From NCBI GenBank assembly GCA_017413085.1, contig JAFPVC010000018.1, forward strand, positions 1 through 48,170: a stretch of 48,170 bases of DNA, written 5' to 3'. A program made the position numbers and the translations under genes. Under the pieces are notes generated by a model that searched no databases, was not told the DNA's origin, and saw only the letters and a program-made list of their open reading frames with translations. Source of the DNA: Prevotella sp. (GTDB taxonomy: Bacteria > Bacteroidota > Bacteroidia > Bacteroidales > Bacteroidaceae). Positions 33,056 to 41,741 of the stretch are shown piece by piece; the stretch's first letter is position 1; every line of letters begins with the position of its first letter.

Positions 33056-33517
33056 ATGCTTACAATTACTTCTTATGAAGATTTCGCCCAGTATGAGGGC
33101 AAGGAACTGGGCACATCGCCCTATGTGGAGCTCACGCAGGAGCGCATAAACATGTTTGCCGATGCTACGTTGGACCACCAGTGGATACACGTGGACACGG
33201 AGCGCGCAAAGAAGGAGAGCCAGTTTGGCACCACTATTGCTCACGGCTACCTGACACTCAGCGTGCTGCCTTATCTGTGGCAGCACACCGTTGACGTGCA
33301 GAACGTGAAGATGCTCGTGAACTACGGTATTGAGAAGATGCGCTTTGGCCAGCCTGTGCTCAGCGGCCAGAGTCTCAGTCTCACCACCAAGCTGCAGAGC
33401 ATACAGAACCTGCGCGGTGCTGTCAAGACCGAGGTTAAGTTTGTGATGAACGTAAAGGAAACCGGCAAGAAAGCCATCGAGGGCGTAGCCGTGTTTATTT
33501 ACTACTTTAATGATTAA
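33056..33517 (+). CDS. MaoC-like hotdog-fold dehydratase
   Basis: 153 aa, single hotdog domain. The motif FADATLDHQWIHVDTERA, then FGTTIAHGYLTLSVLPYLW, matches the (R)-specific enoyl-CoA hydratase signature, where Asp and His (about residues 42 and 47) act on water. It is the NodN/MaoC type, probably acting on acyl-CoA or acyl-ACP. It stands alone under a strong promoter. Its stop codon overlaps the dsbD stop codon on the other strand by 3 bp, so transcripts necessarily overlap. Confidence 0.88.
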   Translation: MLTITSYEDFAQYEGKELGTSPYVELTQERINMFADATLDHQWIHVDTERAKKESQFGTTIAHGYLTLSVLPYLWQHTVDVQNVKMLVNYGIEKMRFGQPVLSGQSLSLTTKLQSIQNLRGAVKTEVKFVMNVKETGKKAIEGVAVFIYYFND

Positions 33518-35322
33518 TCCGCAGTTTCATTAATCCATTTGAGGAACGCTTCGGTGTCCTCATTATAACTGTAGACAGTGGGCGAGCGCATGGTGCCGTC
33601 TGGATTAAGCACGACGTAGAGAGGCTGGGTAAGCTGGCCGAAGCGTTGCTGCTCCAGGTGTGACCAGCGGTCGCCCACTGTGCGTAGTGTTATCTTCTGA
33701 CCGTCGGTACTGGTTACGGTTTGTTTTGCAGTAAGTGGCGTGCGGTCGTCCACATACAGGCGTATGATAATGTATTTGCTTAGTTCTGCCTCAACGCGCG
33801 GGTCAGTAAACACGGCCGCCTCCATCTTGCGGCAGTTTACGCAGCCATAGCCTGTAAAGTCGAGGAACACAAGTCTGCCCGTGCGCTTGGCTTCGGCAAT
33901 TCCCTCGTAGTAGTCAGTGTAGACAGTCTGGCTGACGTCGTCGCGTGGCGGCATGAATGCTGACACAAGACGTGTGTCGCCTCCGCAGGCTCCATTTATT
34001 ATATAGACGGTGAGCAGCAGCGGCAGCAGGGCGCACAGGGCAGCAGGGCGTGAGTTGCGCCACTGAAGCAGCAGGTAGACTGCCAGGCCGCCGAAGAGCA
34101 AAGCCCATAGTATGAGGAACGTGCGCCATGACATAAGATGCCATCCGTAGGCCATGTCGGCAACGCTGAGGAATTTCAGTGCAAAAGCCAGTTCGAGAAC
34201 TCCAAGCACTACCTTCACGTGCTGCATCCACTGTCCCGAGCGCGGCATACGCTTCATCCATGAAGGAAAGACAGCAAACAAGGTAAAGGGCAGTGCCAGA
34301 GCCATTGAGAATGACAGCATACCCATGAGCGGGGTCATAAGCGATGTGCGGTTGGAGGCTATCTCAACCAGTAGCATGCCCACTATCGGGGCTGTGCATG
34401 AGAAGCTGACCACTACCAGCGTCAGTGCCATGAACATTATGCCCAGTGTGCCGCCCTTGCGTGTGGCGGCAGAGTCAAGGCTTGTAGTCCACGATGACGG
34501 CAGGGAGATGTTGAAGAGTCCGATGAACGACAGTCCGAACAGGGTGAGCACCACGAAGCACACCACGTTGAACACTGCATTTGTGGCCAGCGAGTTCATG
34601 GCGTCGGCACCAAGCAGCAGTGTCATGCCAAGTCCAAGCAGCAGGAAGAAACATACGATGCTTCCGCCGAAGAGCAGTGCGTCGCGTATGCCTCTGCCGC
34701 TTTTCAGGAAGAACGACACAGTGAGCGGTATGACAGGCCACACGCAGGGAGTGAGCAGTGCGAGCAGTCCGGCAAGGAATGCTATCAGCATGGTGCGCAG
34801 TAGGGTGGGAGTCTCTGGTTGCTCGGTTGGAACTGTTGGCGTTGTCGGTGACTGGATGGTTGCAGTGTCCTTTGTAACGGGAGCGACGGTGTCGACGCTG
34901 ACAAGCGACGGCGTATCCGCCTTCTGCGTGCCCGACTGTTCTGCCTGAGGAGTTTGCGGAAGTTTGTCGTCAGCCTTTTCCTCTGCCTCACCGCTTGCAT
35001 TGAATTCCACGTACTGCGGTGCCAGGCACTGCTCGTCAGAGCATACCAGATATTCCATATATCCTTTTATGCTCCATCTGCGGCCGGTGACGGCAAAGCG
35101 CTGCCTGCCGTTGGAGAAAGTTCCCACGGTGTTCACTCCCTCTGCCGTTTCTATCGTCAGGCTCTGCTCATTGATATGCCAGCCGGGGTCGAGCGCACCG
35201 GTAAAGATAAGCACAAGTTCCTTGTCGCCGTGCTTGTCTATCTTCCATGTAAAGCGTGCCTGTGCCATGATCAGCACGCTGAGCATGAGCATTAGTGAGG
35301 AGAGAAAGAAGGTCTTTTTCAT
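33514..35322 (-). CDS. dsbD: Thiol:disulfide interchange protein DsbD
   Basis: 602 aa. A signal peptide (MKKTFFLSSLMLMLSVLIMA) leads to a periplasmic DsbD-alpha-like domain (FTWKIDKHGDKELVLIFTG, LVCSDEQCLAPQ with its Cys pair). After a Thr/Pro linker comes a transmembrane DsbD domain (LLALLTPCVWPVIPLTVSFF and six or more further hydrophobic segments). The C-terminal thioredoxin-like domain has DFTGYGCVNCRKME with the CxxC pair. It carries electrons from cytoplasmic thioredoxin to the periplasm. I start at the ATG at 35322; the ATG at 35334 leaves only about 6 nt of leader. -7 element TACTTTTG at 35346-35353. Confidence 0.92.
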   Translation of the reverse strand: MKKTFFLSSLMLMLSVLIMAQARFTWKIDKHGDKELVLIFTGALDPGWHINEQSLTIETAEGVNTVGTFSNGRQRFAVTGRRWSIKGYMEYLVCSDEQCLAPQYVEFNASGEAEEKADDKLPQTPQAEQSGTQKADTPSLVSVDTVAPVTKDTATIQSPTTPTVPTEQPETPTLLRTMLIAFLAGLLALLTPCVWPVIPLTVSFFLKSGRGIRDALLFGGSIVCFFLLLGLGMTLLLGADAMNSLATNAVFNVVCFVVLTLFGLSFIGLFNISLPSSWTTSLDSAATRKGGTLGIMFMALTLVVVSFSCTAPIVGMLLVEIASNRTSLMTPLMGMLSFSMALALPFTLFAVFPSWMKRMPRSGQWMQHVKVVLGVLELAFALKFLSVADMAYGWHLMSWRTFLILWALLFGGLAVYLLLQWRNSRPAALCALLPLLLTVYIINGACGGDTRLVSAFMPPRDDVSQTVYTDYYEGIAEAKRTGRLVFLDFTGYGCVNCRKMEAAVFTDPRVEAELSKYIIIRLYVDDRTPLTAKQTVTSTDGQKITLRTVGDRWSHLEQQRFGQLTQPLYVVLNPDGTMRSPTVYSYNEDTEAFLKWINETAD

Positions 35323-35345
35323 AGAGGGTAGCATTATTTATATTG

Positions 35346-35353
35346 CAAAAGTA
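35346..35353 (-). promoter_or_regulatory. -7 promoter element for dsbD
   Basis: TACTTTTG on the minus strand. It is divergent from the WYL regulator promoter at 35377-35384. Confidence 0.55.
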
Positions 35354-35376
35354 ATCATTTATTTCGGAAAAATCAT

Positions 35377-35384
35377 TACCTTTG
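35377..35384 (+). promoter_or_regulatory. -7 promoter element for the second WYL regulator
   Basis: TACCTTTG, 50 nt before the ATG. Confidence 0.6.
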
Positions 35385-35433
35385 CAGGTAAATTAAGTAT
35401 TTTTGTAAATTATCAAGACTTAGCCACGATACT

Positions 35434-36366
35434 ATGAGACACGACCATCTGAAGCGCGAACTTGACTTGCTTCTGCTGCTTGCACAGAACCGACTGCTTT
35501 CCACTGCCGACATCTGCCGGCGCACGGGCATATCGCTGCGCAGCTTCTATTATTACATTGATTTCTTCGAGCAGGCCGGTTTCCGTGTTGAGAAGCATCA
35601 CGGCATGTACAGTATTGACCGCACCAGTCCATTCTTCATGCGGCTCGGCGAAATCATTCATTTCACTGAGGATGAGGCTCTGCTCATGCGCCAGCTCATT
35701 GACTGTTCGGGCGATGAGACACCGCGCCTGCGCGACCTGAAGGCAAAACTTGAGCGTTTTTACGATTTCAAGATTTTGGCCGACGAGCAGTTACGTGAGC
35801 GCACCGCACATGTGCGCTCTGTCATTTATGAGGCCGTGAAACTGCGCCACGTGGTAGAGTTACGCGGTTATTCGTCGCCGTCGAGCCATACGGTGAGCGA
35901 CCGCCGTGTCGAGCCTTTCCAGTTTCTTGGCAATGGAAACGATGTGCGCTGCTACGAATCTGCAACGGGCCTGAGCAAGACATTCCGCATCTCGCGCATG
36001 GCTGATGCAGTGGATACAGGTGAGCAGTGGCAGCATGCCGACAAACACCGTCAGGCATATATCGACCTCTTCTCCTTTACCGGCGAGGACACCATGCACA
36101 TCACACTGCGCATGGGCCAGCTCTCACACAACCTTATGCTTGAGGAATACCCGGCTTCAGCAGGATGCTTCAGCATGGCTGCCGACGGACGATGGATTTT
36201 CCAAGCCGACGTGTGCAGTTATCTTGGCATAGGCCGCTTTGTACTCGGTCTTTACGATGACATAGAGATACTTGGCGACGACGGGCTGAAGCAATATGTA
36301 ACAGGCAAACTGCAGCAGTGGCATACCTGTTTGTCAAGCAGTCTGGCTGCGCCAAAACAGCAATGA
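35434..36366 (+). CDS. WYL-domain transcriptional regulator (second)
   Basis: 310 aa. A DeoR-like winged helix at the N-terminus (STADICRRTGISLRSFYYYIDFFEQAGF) is followed by a WYL domain with VELRGYSS, RRVEPFQFLGNGNDVRCYE and FRISRMADAV. The WYL triad itself is degenerate (VRCYE in place of RWYL). The C-terminus is WCX-like. It is core-like in composition and unrelated in detail to the island regulator at 28712-29737. Targets are unknown; it sits between dsbD and the SusC locus, and no copy of the island operator is near it. Confidence 0.82.
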   Translation: MRHDHLKRELDLLLLLAQNRLLSTADICRRTGISLRSFYYYIDFFEQAGFRVEKHHGMYSIDRTSPFFMRLGEIIHFTEDEALLMRQLIDCSGDETPRLRDLKAKLERFYDFKILADEQLRERTAHVRSVIYEAVKLRHVVELRGYSSPSSHTVSDRRVEPFQFLGNGNDVRCYESATGLSKTFRISRMADAVDTGEQWQHADKHRQAYIDLFSFTGEDTMHITLRMGQLSHNLMLEEYPASAGCFSMAADGRWIFQADVCSYLGIGRFVLGLYDDIEILGDDGLKQYVTGKLQQWHTCLSSSLAAPKQQ

Positions 36367-36689
36367 CAATTGCAATGTGGTGATTACAATTATTAAGAAT
36401 ATTATAAAAAATCGCAAAAAATATATGGAAGATAATCGCCGTTTTCTGAAAATATATTAACTTTGCGAAAGTTTTTTTGATAGAAATCAATCCATAGGCT
36501 AACTACTTTTTATTTTTAGTAAGTATAGACTGCATAATTAATATATAATAATGTGATATAACCTAAATGAAGAAACTGTGTGTACAGCATGGCTATATGG
36601 CACAAATGTGTCATAGGGGTTTAGGATTATGTCATACTCTCATAAGGTAACTAACTTTTTAATTCTTATTACTAACAAATCTACAAACA
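36367..36689 (+). promoter_or_regulatory. Long leader of the SusC operon
   Basis: A -7 element TAACTTTG (36458-36465) gives a 5' untranslated region of about 220 nt before the SusC ATG. A small imperfect hairpin (TGGCACA/TGTGTCA, near 36598-36613) is the only local structure I see. Long leaders are frequent before SusC genes and may carry post-transcriptional control. Nothing else is visible here. Confidence 0.45.
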
Positions 36690-39600
36690 ATGCGAAAACA
36701 ATTAGTATTTTCCATGATGCTGTTGACGGGCGCACTGGGAGGGCTTACGCTTCCTGCCTCTGCCAGAACCGTCGTGGAACAGACGCAGACCATCAAGACT
36801 GGTGGTCAGGTTGTGGACCAAAATGGCGAACCGCTCATTGGTGTCACCGTAAAGGTGAAGGGACAGCAAGGAGGAGCCGTTACCGATTTTGACGGTAACT
36901 TCCAGCTTGATGTTTCATCAAGTGCCACACTTGTTATCAGTTACGTTGGCTACAAAGACAAGGAAGTGACAGTAAACGGGCGTGCGGTGCTTGGCAGTAT
37001 AGCGCTTGAACCCGAAAATCAACTTCTGGAACAAGTAGTCGTTGTGGGCTACGGCACACAGAAGAAGGCCGACCTGACGGGTGCGGTTGCCGTGGTCAAT
37101 GCCGATGAACTGAAGAAAGTGTCAAACTCAAACATATCGACCATGCTTGAGGGTAAAGTGGCAGGCGTGCAGATTACCAGCGACGGTCAGCCGGGTGCAG
37201 ATCCTTCGGTGCGCATCCGTGGCCTCGGCACGTTTGGCAGCACTGCACCGCTCTATGTCATCGACGGTGTGCCAATGGGAACTACTATACGTGACTTCTC
37301 GCCAAACGACATTGAGACCATTCAGGTGTTGAAGGACGCTTCGGCCGGTGCCATCTATGGTTCGCGTGCTGCCAACGGCGTGATTATCATCACCACGAAG
37401 AACGGTAAGAAGGAGCAGCCTCTGAAGGTGGACTACAAGGGCTACTTCGGCGTAGATAAGATTTCATCAGGTGTTTATGACGTGATGAACTCCGACCAGT
37501 ACAGCCAGTACCTCGGACTGGCTTGTGCCAACTCTGGTATAGCCCAGCCGGGCGGCTACAGCATTGGCGCTGACGGCAAGTACCATTTCATGGACGGCAC
37601 CAACACCGACTGGTTCAAGGAAGTGTTCAAGACAGGCGTGCGCCAGAACCACAACATAAACTTCAGCGGCGGTGGAAGCAGCAGCACATACAACATAGGT
37701 CTTGACTACTTCAAGCAGAGTGGCACCATGCAGGGTGCGGGCCCGAACTACGAGCGTTTCACGGCACGCATGAACAACACCATGGATGTCAAGTTCATCA
37801 AGTTCCGTACGTCTGCTGTGTATTCTCACTCCAACCAGGACAACATGTCAATCTCCAATGCCAACGAGTACATACAGGGTCTCTACGGCAACCTGCCTAA
37901 CGTATTGCTCGGCACGCTGACCATGCAGCCTACCATCAAGGCCTACGACGAGTCTACGTGGTGTCTTGACGACAAGGTGGGCGCAGCCAAGAACTGGCAG
38001 TATGATGCATACGGCTACGGCGTATACTACGACGACATCCACGGCGACATATCGGCTACTAACCCATTGCTCACCAACAACCTCTTCACGCGCAACACCA
38101 TCGTTGACCGACTGGTGCTCACAGGCTCTGCCGATGTTGACCTGCTGAAGATGTTTGGCGTGGAGAGCAAGAACCACAAACTCTCTTACAAGCTGAATCT
38201 GTCATACAGCGCAACTCACTGCAATGACAAGACATGGATTTCTGCATGGATACAGAGTAACCGCGTGTATCTGTCAAAGGACAATGAGCGTCTGACCAAG
38301 GCTCACCGCAAATACACCGACTTCCTTGCAGAGAATACCCTGAACTATGACGGCACGTTCGGTGAGCATCACCTCAACCTGCTTGCAGGTATTACCTACG
38401 AGGAAGAGAACACCAACAACCTCAGCGGTTGGGGACTGAACATGCCGGAGCCTTACTTCCTGCAGTTGCAGAACGCTACAGACCGTGATGCCGACTCTTA
38501 CGAATACAAGCACGCCATCAATTCCTACATCGGTCGTTTGAACTACGACTATGCCGGCAAGTACCTTATCTCAGGTGTTATACGTCGTGACGGTAGTTCA
38601 CGCCTCTCAAAGGATATTCGCTGGGGCACATTCCCATCTGTATCTGTCGGCTGGCGTTTTGATAAGGAAAAGTTCTTCCCGTTCAATACCAATGTCGTAA
38701 ACATGTTTAAGTTCCGCGCCAGCTATGGTGAGCTTGGTAACGAGAACATCGGCGAGTACGTCTATCAGGTTACCATGAACCGCAACAATATGAAGTACAG
38801 CTTAGGCAACAATGAGGTGAGCGGTTCTGCCGTATCTACATACGTCAACGAAAACCTGTCATGGGAGAAGAAATCGACAACCAACATCGGTATCGACGTA
38901 GCTCTGCTGCGCAACCGCATCGAGCTGTCTTTTGAATGGTTCAAGAACAAGTCTACCGACCTGCTTTACAATGTTGCAGTGCCGCTCAATGCAGGTGTAA
39001 GCAACGGTACGGTAACTATGAATGCCGCTTCTATGCGCAACGCAGGTGTGGAGTTCTCGGCTACATACCGCAACCACGACCACAAGCTGAAGTATGACAT
39101 CTCTGCAAACTTCAGCACAGTGCGCAACAAGGTGCTGGCTCTCTATACCGGCAAGGACTTCCAGGACGACGGCGACTATATCACCTACGTAGGTCAGGAA
39201 GTGGGCCAGTTCTATGGCTACCAGTATAAAGGCATCATCCGCACTCAGGAGCAGCTTGACAATCTCAATGCCTATGCCAAGGAGCACGGCTCTGACGCAT
39301 ATCAGCCTGGAGCACAGGTGGGCGACTGCTACTATTCCGACATCAACGGCGACGGACAGATTACTGCCGACGACAGAATGGTATTGGGCAGCGGACTGCC
39401 AAAGTTGAACTTCGGTCTTAACTTGCATCTGGAATACTGCAACTTCGACCTGAGTGTTTCTACATACGGTGCGCTGGGCTATCACGTTACAGACCATATC
39501 TACAATGCCCTTAACTCATGCTACGGCTATGGCAACAAGGACGTGGCAATAGGCGGAGCAAACCGCTGGAGCGATGACGGACTGACATACATCTCCGACG

Positions 39601-39911
39601 TTCCGCGCACATACATCACACACCCCGGTGCCACAATGGGATGGAACGACCTCTTCTGCGACCGCAAGATACAGAATGCGAACTACTGGAAGATTGCCAA
39701 CGTGGAACTGGGCTACAACGTGCCCAACAAGGTGTTTGGCGGCTACATCACTGGCGCGCGCATCTATGCGTCGGCACAGAACCTGCTCACCATATCCAAG
39801 TATAAGGGATATAACGTTGACTATGCACCAGGCACATTCACACCTGGCTACAACTACTGCTCATATCCAAGCGCATTCAGCTTTATGTGTGGTGTTAATT
39901 TCTCATTCTAA
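36690..39911 (+). CDS. SusC-family TonB-dependent outer-membrane transporter
   Basis: 1073 aa. A signal peptide (residues 1-26) precedes the carboxypeptidase-regulatory-like domain (GGQVVDQNGEPLIGVTVKVK ... YVGYKDKEVTV). Next come a TonB-box-like stretch (LEQVVVVGYGTQKKADLTGA), the plug (VRIRGLGTFGSTAPLYVIDG, LKDASAGAIYGSRAANGV) and the beta-barrel ending in an aromatic residue (VNFSF). SusC imports oligosaccharides with the SusD lid. It is the first gene of the locus with SusD 8 nt behind, then a surface lipoprotein and GH43 enzyme, pointing to arabinan-type glycans. Confidence 0.95.
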   Translation: MRKQLVFSMMLLTGALGGLTLPASARTVVEQTQTIKTGGQVVDQNGEPLIGVTVKVKGQQGGAVTDFDGNFQLDVSSSATLVISYVGYKDKEVTVNGRAVLGSIALEPENQLLEQVVVVGYGTQKKADLTGAVAVVNADELKKVSNSNISTMLEGKVAGVQITSDGQPGADPSVRIRGLGTFGSTAPLYVIDGVPMGTTIRDFSPNDIETIQVLKDASAGAIYGSRAANGVIIITTKNGKKEQPLKVDYKGYFGVDKISSGVYDVMNSDQYSQYLGLACANSGIAQPGGYSIGADGKYHFMDGTNTDWFKEVFKTGVRQNHNINFSGGGSSSTYNIGLDYFKQSGTMQGAGPNYERFTARMNNTMDVKFIKFRTSAVYSHSNQDNMSISNANEYIQGLYGNLPNVLLGTLTMQPTIKAYDESTWCLDDKVGAAKNWQYDAYGYGVYYDDIHGDISATNPLLTNNLFTRNTIVDRLVLTGSADVDLLKMFGVESKNHKLSYKLNLSYSATHCNDKTWISAWIQSNRVYLSKDNERLTKAHRKYTDFLAENTLNYDGTFGEHHLNLLAGITYEEENTNNLSGWGLNMPEPYFLQLQNATDRDADSYEYKHAINSYIGRLNYDYAGKYLISGVIRRDGSSRLSKDIRWGTFPSVSVGWRFDKEKFFPFNTNVVNMFKFRASYGELGNENIGEYVYQVTMNRNNMKYSLGNNEVSGSAVSTYVNENLSWEKKSTTNIGIDVALLRNRIELSFEWFKNKSTDLLYNVAVPLNAGVSNGTVTMNAASMRNAGVEFSATYRNHDHKLKYDISANFSTVRNKVLALYTGKDFQDDGDYITYVGQEVGQFYGYQYKGIIRTQEQLDNLNAYAKEHGSDAYQPGAQVGDCYYSDINGDGQITADDRMVLGSGLPKLNFGLNLHLEYCNFDLSVSTYGALGYHVTDHIYNALNSCYGYGNKDVAIGGANRWSDDGLTYISDVPRTYITHPGATMGWNDLFCDRKIQNANYWKIANVELGYNVPNKVFGGYITGARIYASAQNLLTISKYKGYNVDYAPGTFTPGYNYCSYPSAFSFMCGVNFSF

Positions 39912-39919
39912 ACAAATAA

Positions 39920-41689
39920 ATGAAAACGACTATGAAACTACATAAGATTTCATTTGCTTTGCTATTGGGACTCGGTGTGTTGTCATCGTGCAACGATAAA
40001 CTGGAACTCATCAACCCCAATAAGCAGACAACTGCTACATTTGGAAATACTTCCTCAGACCTTGAGGAATGTGTGGTTGCCGCATACAACCACATACGCA
40101 TGGAGGGTTCATACGCCCGTGTGGGCTACACCATTGACATGTGTCGTGGTGACGAGGTATGGAACTGTTCACAGGTATGGTATCTTGGCTTCGACGACCT
40201 GAACACTGACGTCGGTACCGATATCCTGGAATGGCCGTGGCGTGAATGGTACTATACCATCAACGTGTGCAACTTCATAACATCGCGCACCGAGGGCGAA
40301 AACCTGAGCGAGGCCATGAAGCGCGTCAGGGGACAGGCACTGTTCCTGCGCGGCCTGGCATACTACAACCTTGCCGGCTATTACCAGAATCCACCGCTTA
40401 TCACTGACTATTCCCAGTACAGTTCGATGGAAGGCCTGTATGCTGCGAGCAGCTCATACGATGAAGTGCTCGACCAGTGTGAGAAAGACTTTGCCGATGC
40501 CATGACACTCCTGCCCAAGCGCGATGAAGGCGGTGAGTGGGCTAAGGGTCGCGCCACCTGCGGTGCTGCGGCAGGCTACTACGCTCGCACGCTGATGCAG
40601 CGCCATAAGTATACGGAGGCACTTGCCGTGCTGAAGGACATCATGAATACTGCCGACGGCGGCAACCAGAAGTATGGTTCATACAAGCTGATGGCAAACT
40701 ACGGCGACAACTTCCGCGAGGGCTCTGCATACGAGAACAACGACGAGAGTCTCTTCGAGGTACAGTTCCTTGATTACGGCACACAGGGTACCGACGAGGA
40801 ATGGACACCAGTGAATACATCGTCAAATGCCACACAGGCTCACGCCGTGGAGAGCAACTGCTGCCCGGGCGTATTTGGTGGTTGGGCTGACTTGGCTGCT
40901 TCACCGTGGCTCTATCAGTTGTTCAAGCAGGAGAAGACGACTGCTGGCAAGCTCGACCCGCGTCTCTATTGGACCATTGGCACATACGAGACCGACTGGG
41001 AAGGCTTTGAAAATGGCAATGTGGCTTACCAGACGGATATGACCGCTCAGAACAACATCATCGTAAACAATAACAACGGTGGACTGCCTATAGCAAAGAA
41101 CACCAACATGCGTACAAACCTCTACAACTCGGTTGTCACGGGTCTGCACTGCGGCATCAACCTGCGCATGATGCGCTATGCCGACGTGCTGCTGCGTGCT
41201 GCAGAGTGTGAGAACGAGGTGAACGGACCTACGCAGCAGGCTATTGACTGGATTAACAAGGTGCGCGCACGTGCCAGTCTTGCAGGATTGCAGTTGGCTG
41301 ACTTCCAGACCGCCGACGACCTCTTCGAGCAGATTGCCAACGTGGAGCGTCCGAAGGAGTTCGGCTGTGAGTTCGGCCGCGGCTTCGACCTCATCCGCTG
41401 GGGATTCTTCTATGACAAGAACCGTCTGCAGCAACTCAAGGAGCACGGCACATTCCGCCGTTCTGCTGATGCGTCATTAGTCAAGAATGCCGTAAGCTAT
41501 TCTGATATAAAGACAAACTCAGAATTCAAGAGTTCGTATGACACATACGTTAAGGGACATGAGTTCCTGCCGGTGCGCCAGAGCCTGCTCAGCAACAACC
41601 CTAACCTGAAGGGCAACTCGGCTAACTATAATACCGACAATAGCAGTTACTTCACTAGTAACGGCTGGACGGTACACCCTGTGAAATAA
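39920..41689 (+). CDS. SusD/RagB-family surface lipoprotein
   Basis: 589 aa. Lipobox LSSC (Cys24) after a short signal peptide. SusD features include the N-terminal TPR-like helices (RVRGQALFLRGLAYYNLAGY) and the C-terminal MMRYADVLLRAAECENEVN with NKVRARASLAGLQ and RPKEFGCEFGRGFDLIRWG. It binds glycan at the surface and closes over its SusC partner. It starts 8 nt after the SusC stop. Confidence 0.94.
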   Translation: MKTTMKLHKISFALLLGLGVLSSCNDKLELINPNKQTTATFGNTSSDLEECVVAAYNHIRMEGSYARVGYTIDMCRGDEVWNCSQVWYLGFDDLNTDVGTDILEWPWREWYYTINVCNFITSRTEGENLSEAMKRVRGQALFLRGLAYYNLAGYYQNPPLITDYSQYSSMEGLYAASSSYDEVLDQCEKDFADAMTLLPKRDEGGEWAKGRATCGAAAGYYARTLMQRHKYTEALAVLKDIMNTADGGNQKYGSYKLMANYGDNFREGSAYENNDESLFEVQFLDYGTQGTDEEWTPVNTSSNATQAHAVESNCCPGVFGGWADLAASPWLYQLFKQEKTTAGKLDPRLYWTIGTYETDWEGFENGNVAYQTDMTAQNNIIVNNNNGGLPIAKNTNMRTNLYNSVVTGLHCGINLRMMRYADVLLRAAECENEVNGPTQQAIDWINKVRARASLAGLQLADFQTADDLFEQIANVERPKEFGCEFGRGFDLIRWGFFYDKNRLQQLKEHGTFRRSADASLVKNAVSYSDIKTNSEFKSSYDTYVKGHEFLPVRQSLLSNNPNLKGNSANYNTDNSSYFTSNGWTVHPVK

Positions 41690-41741
41690 TGCACAATGCA
41701 TAATTCATAATGCATAATTATAAATAATAAAAAGCAAGATT
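41690..41741. repeat. Short ATAATGCATAATT-type repeat
   Basis: TGCATAATT-type units repeat between the SusD and SusE-position genes. No terminator is seen, so the operon probably continues. Confidence 0.45.
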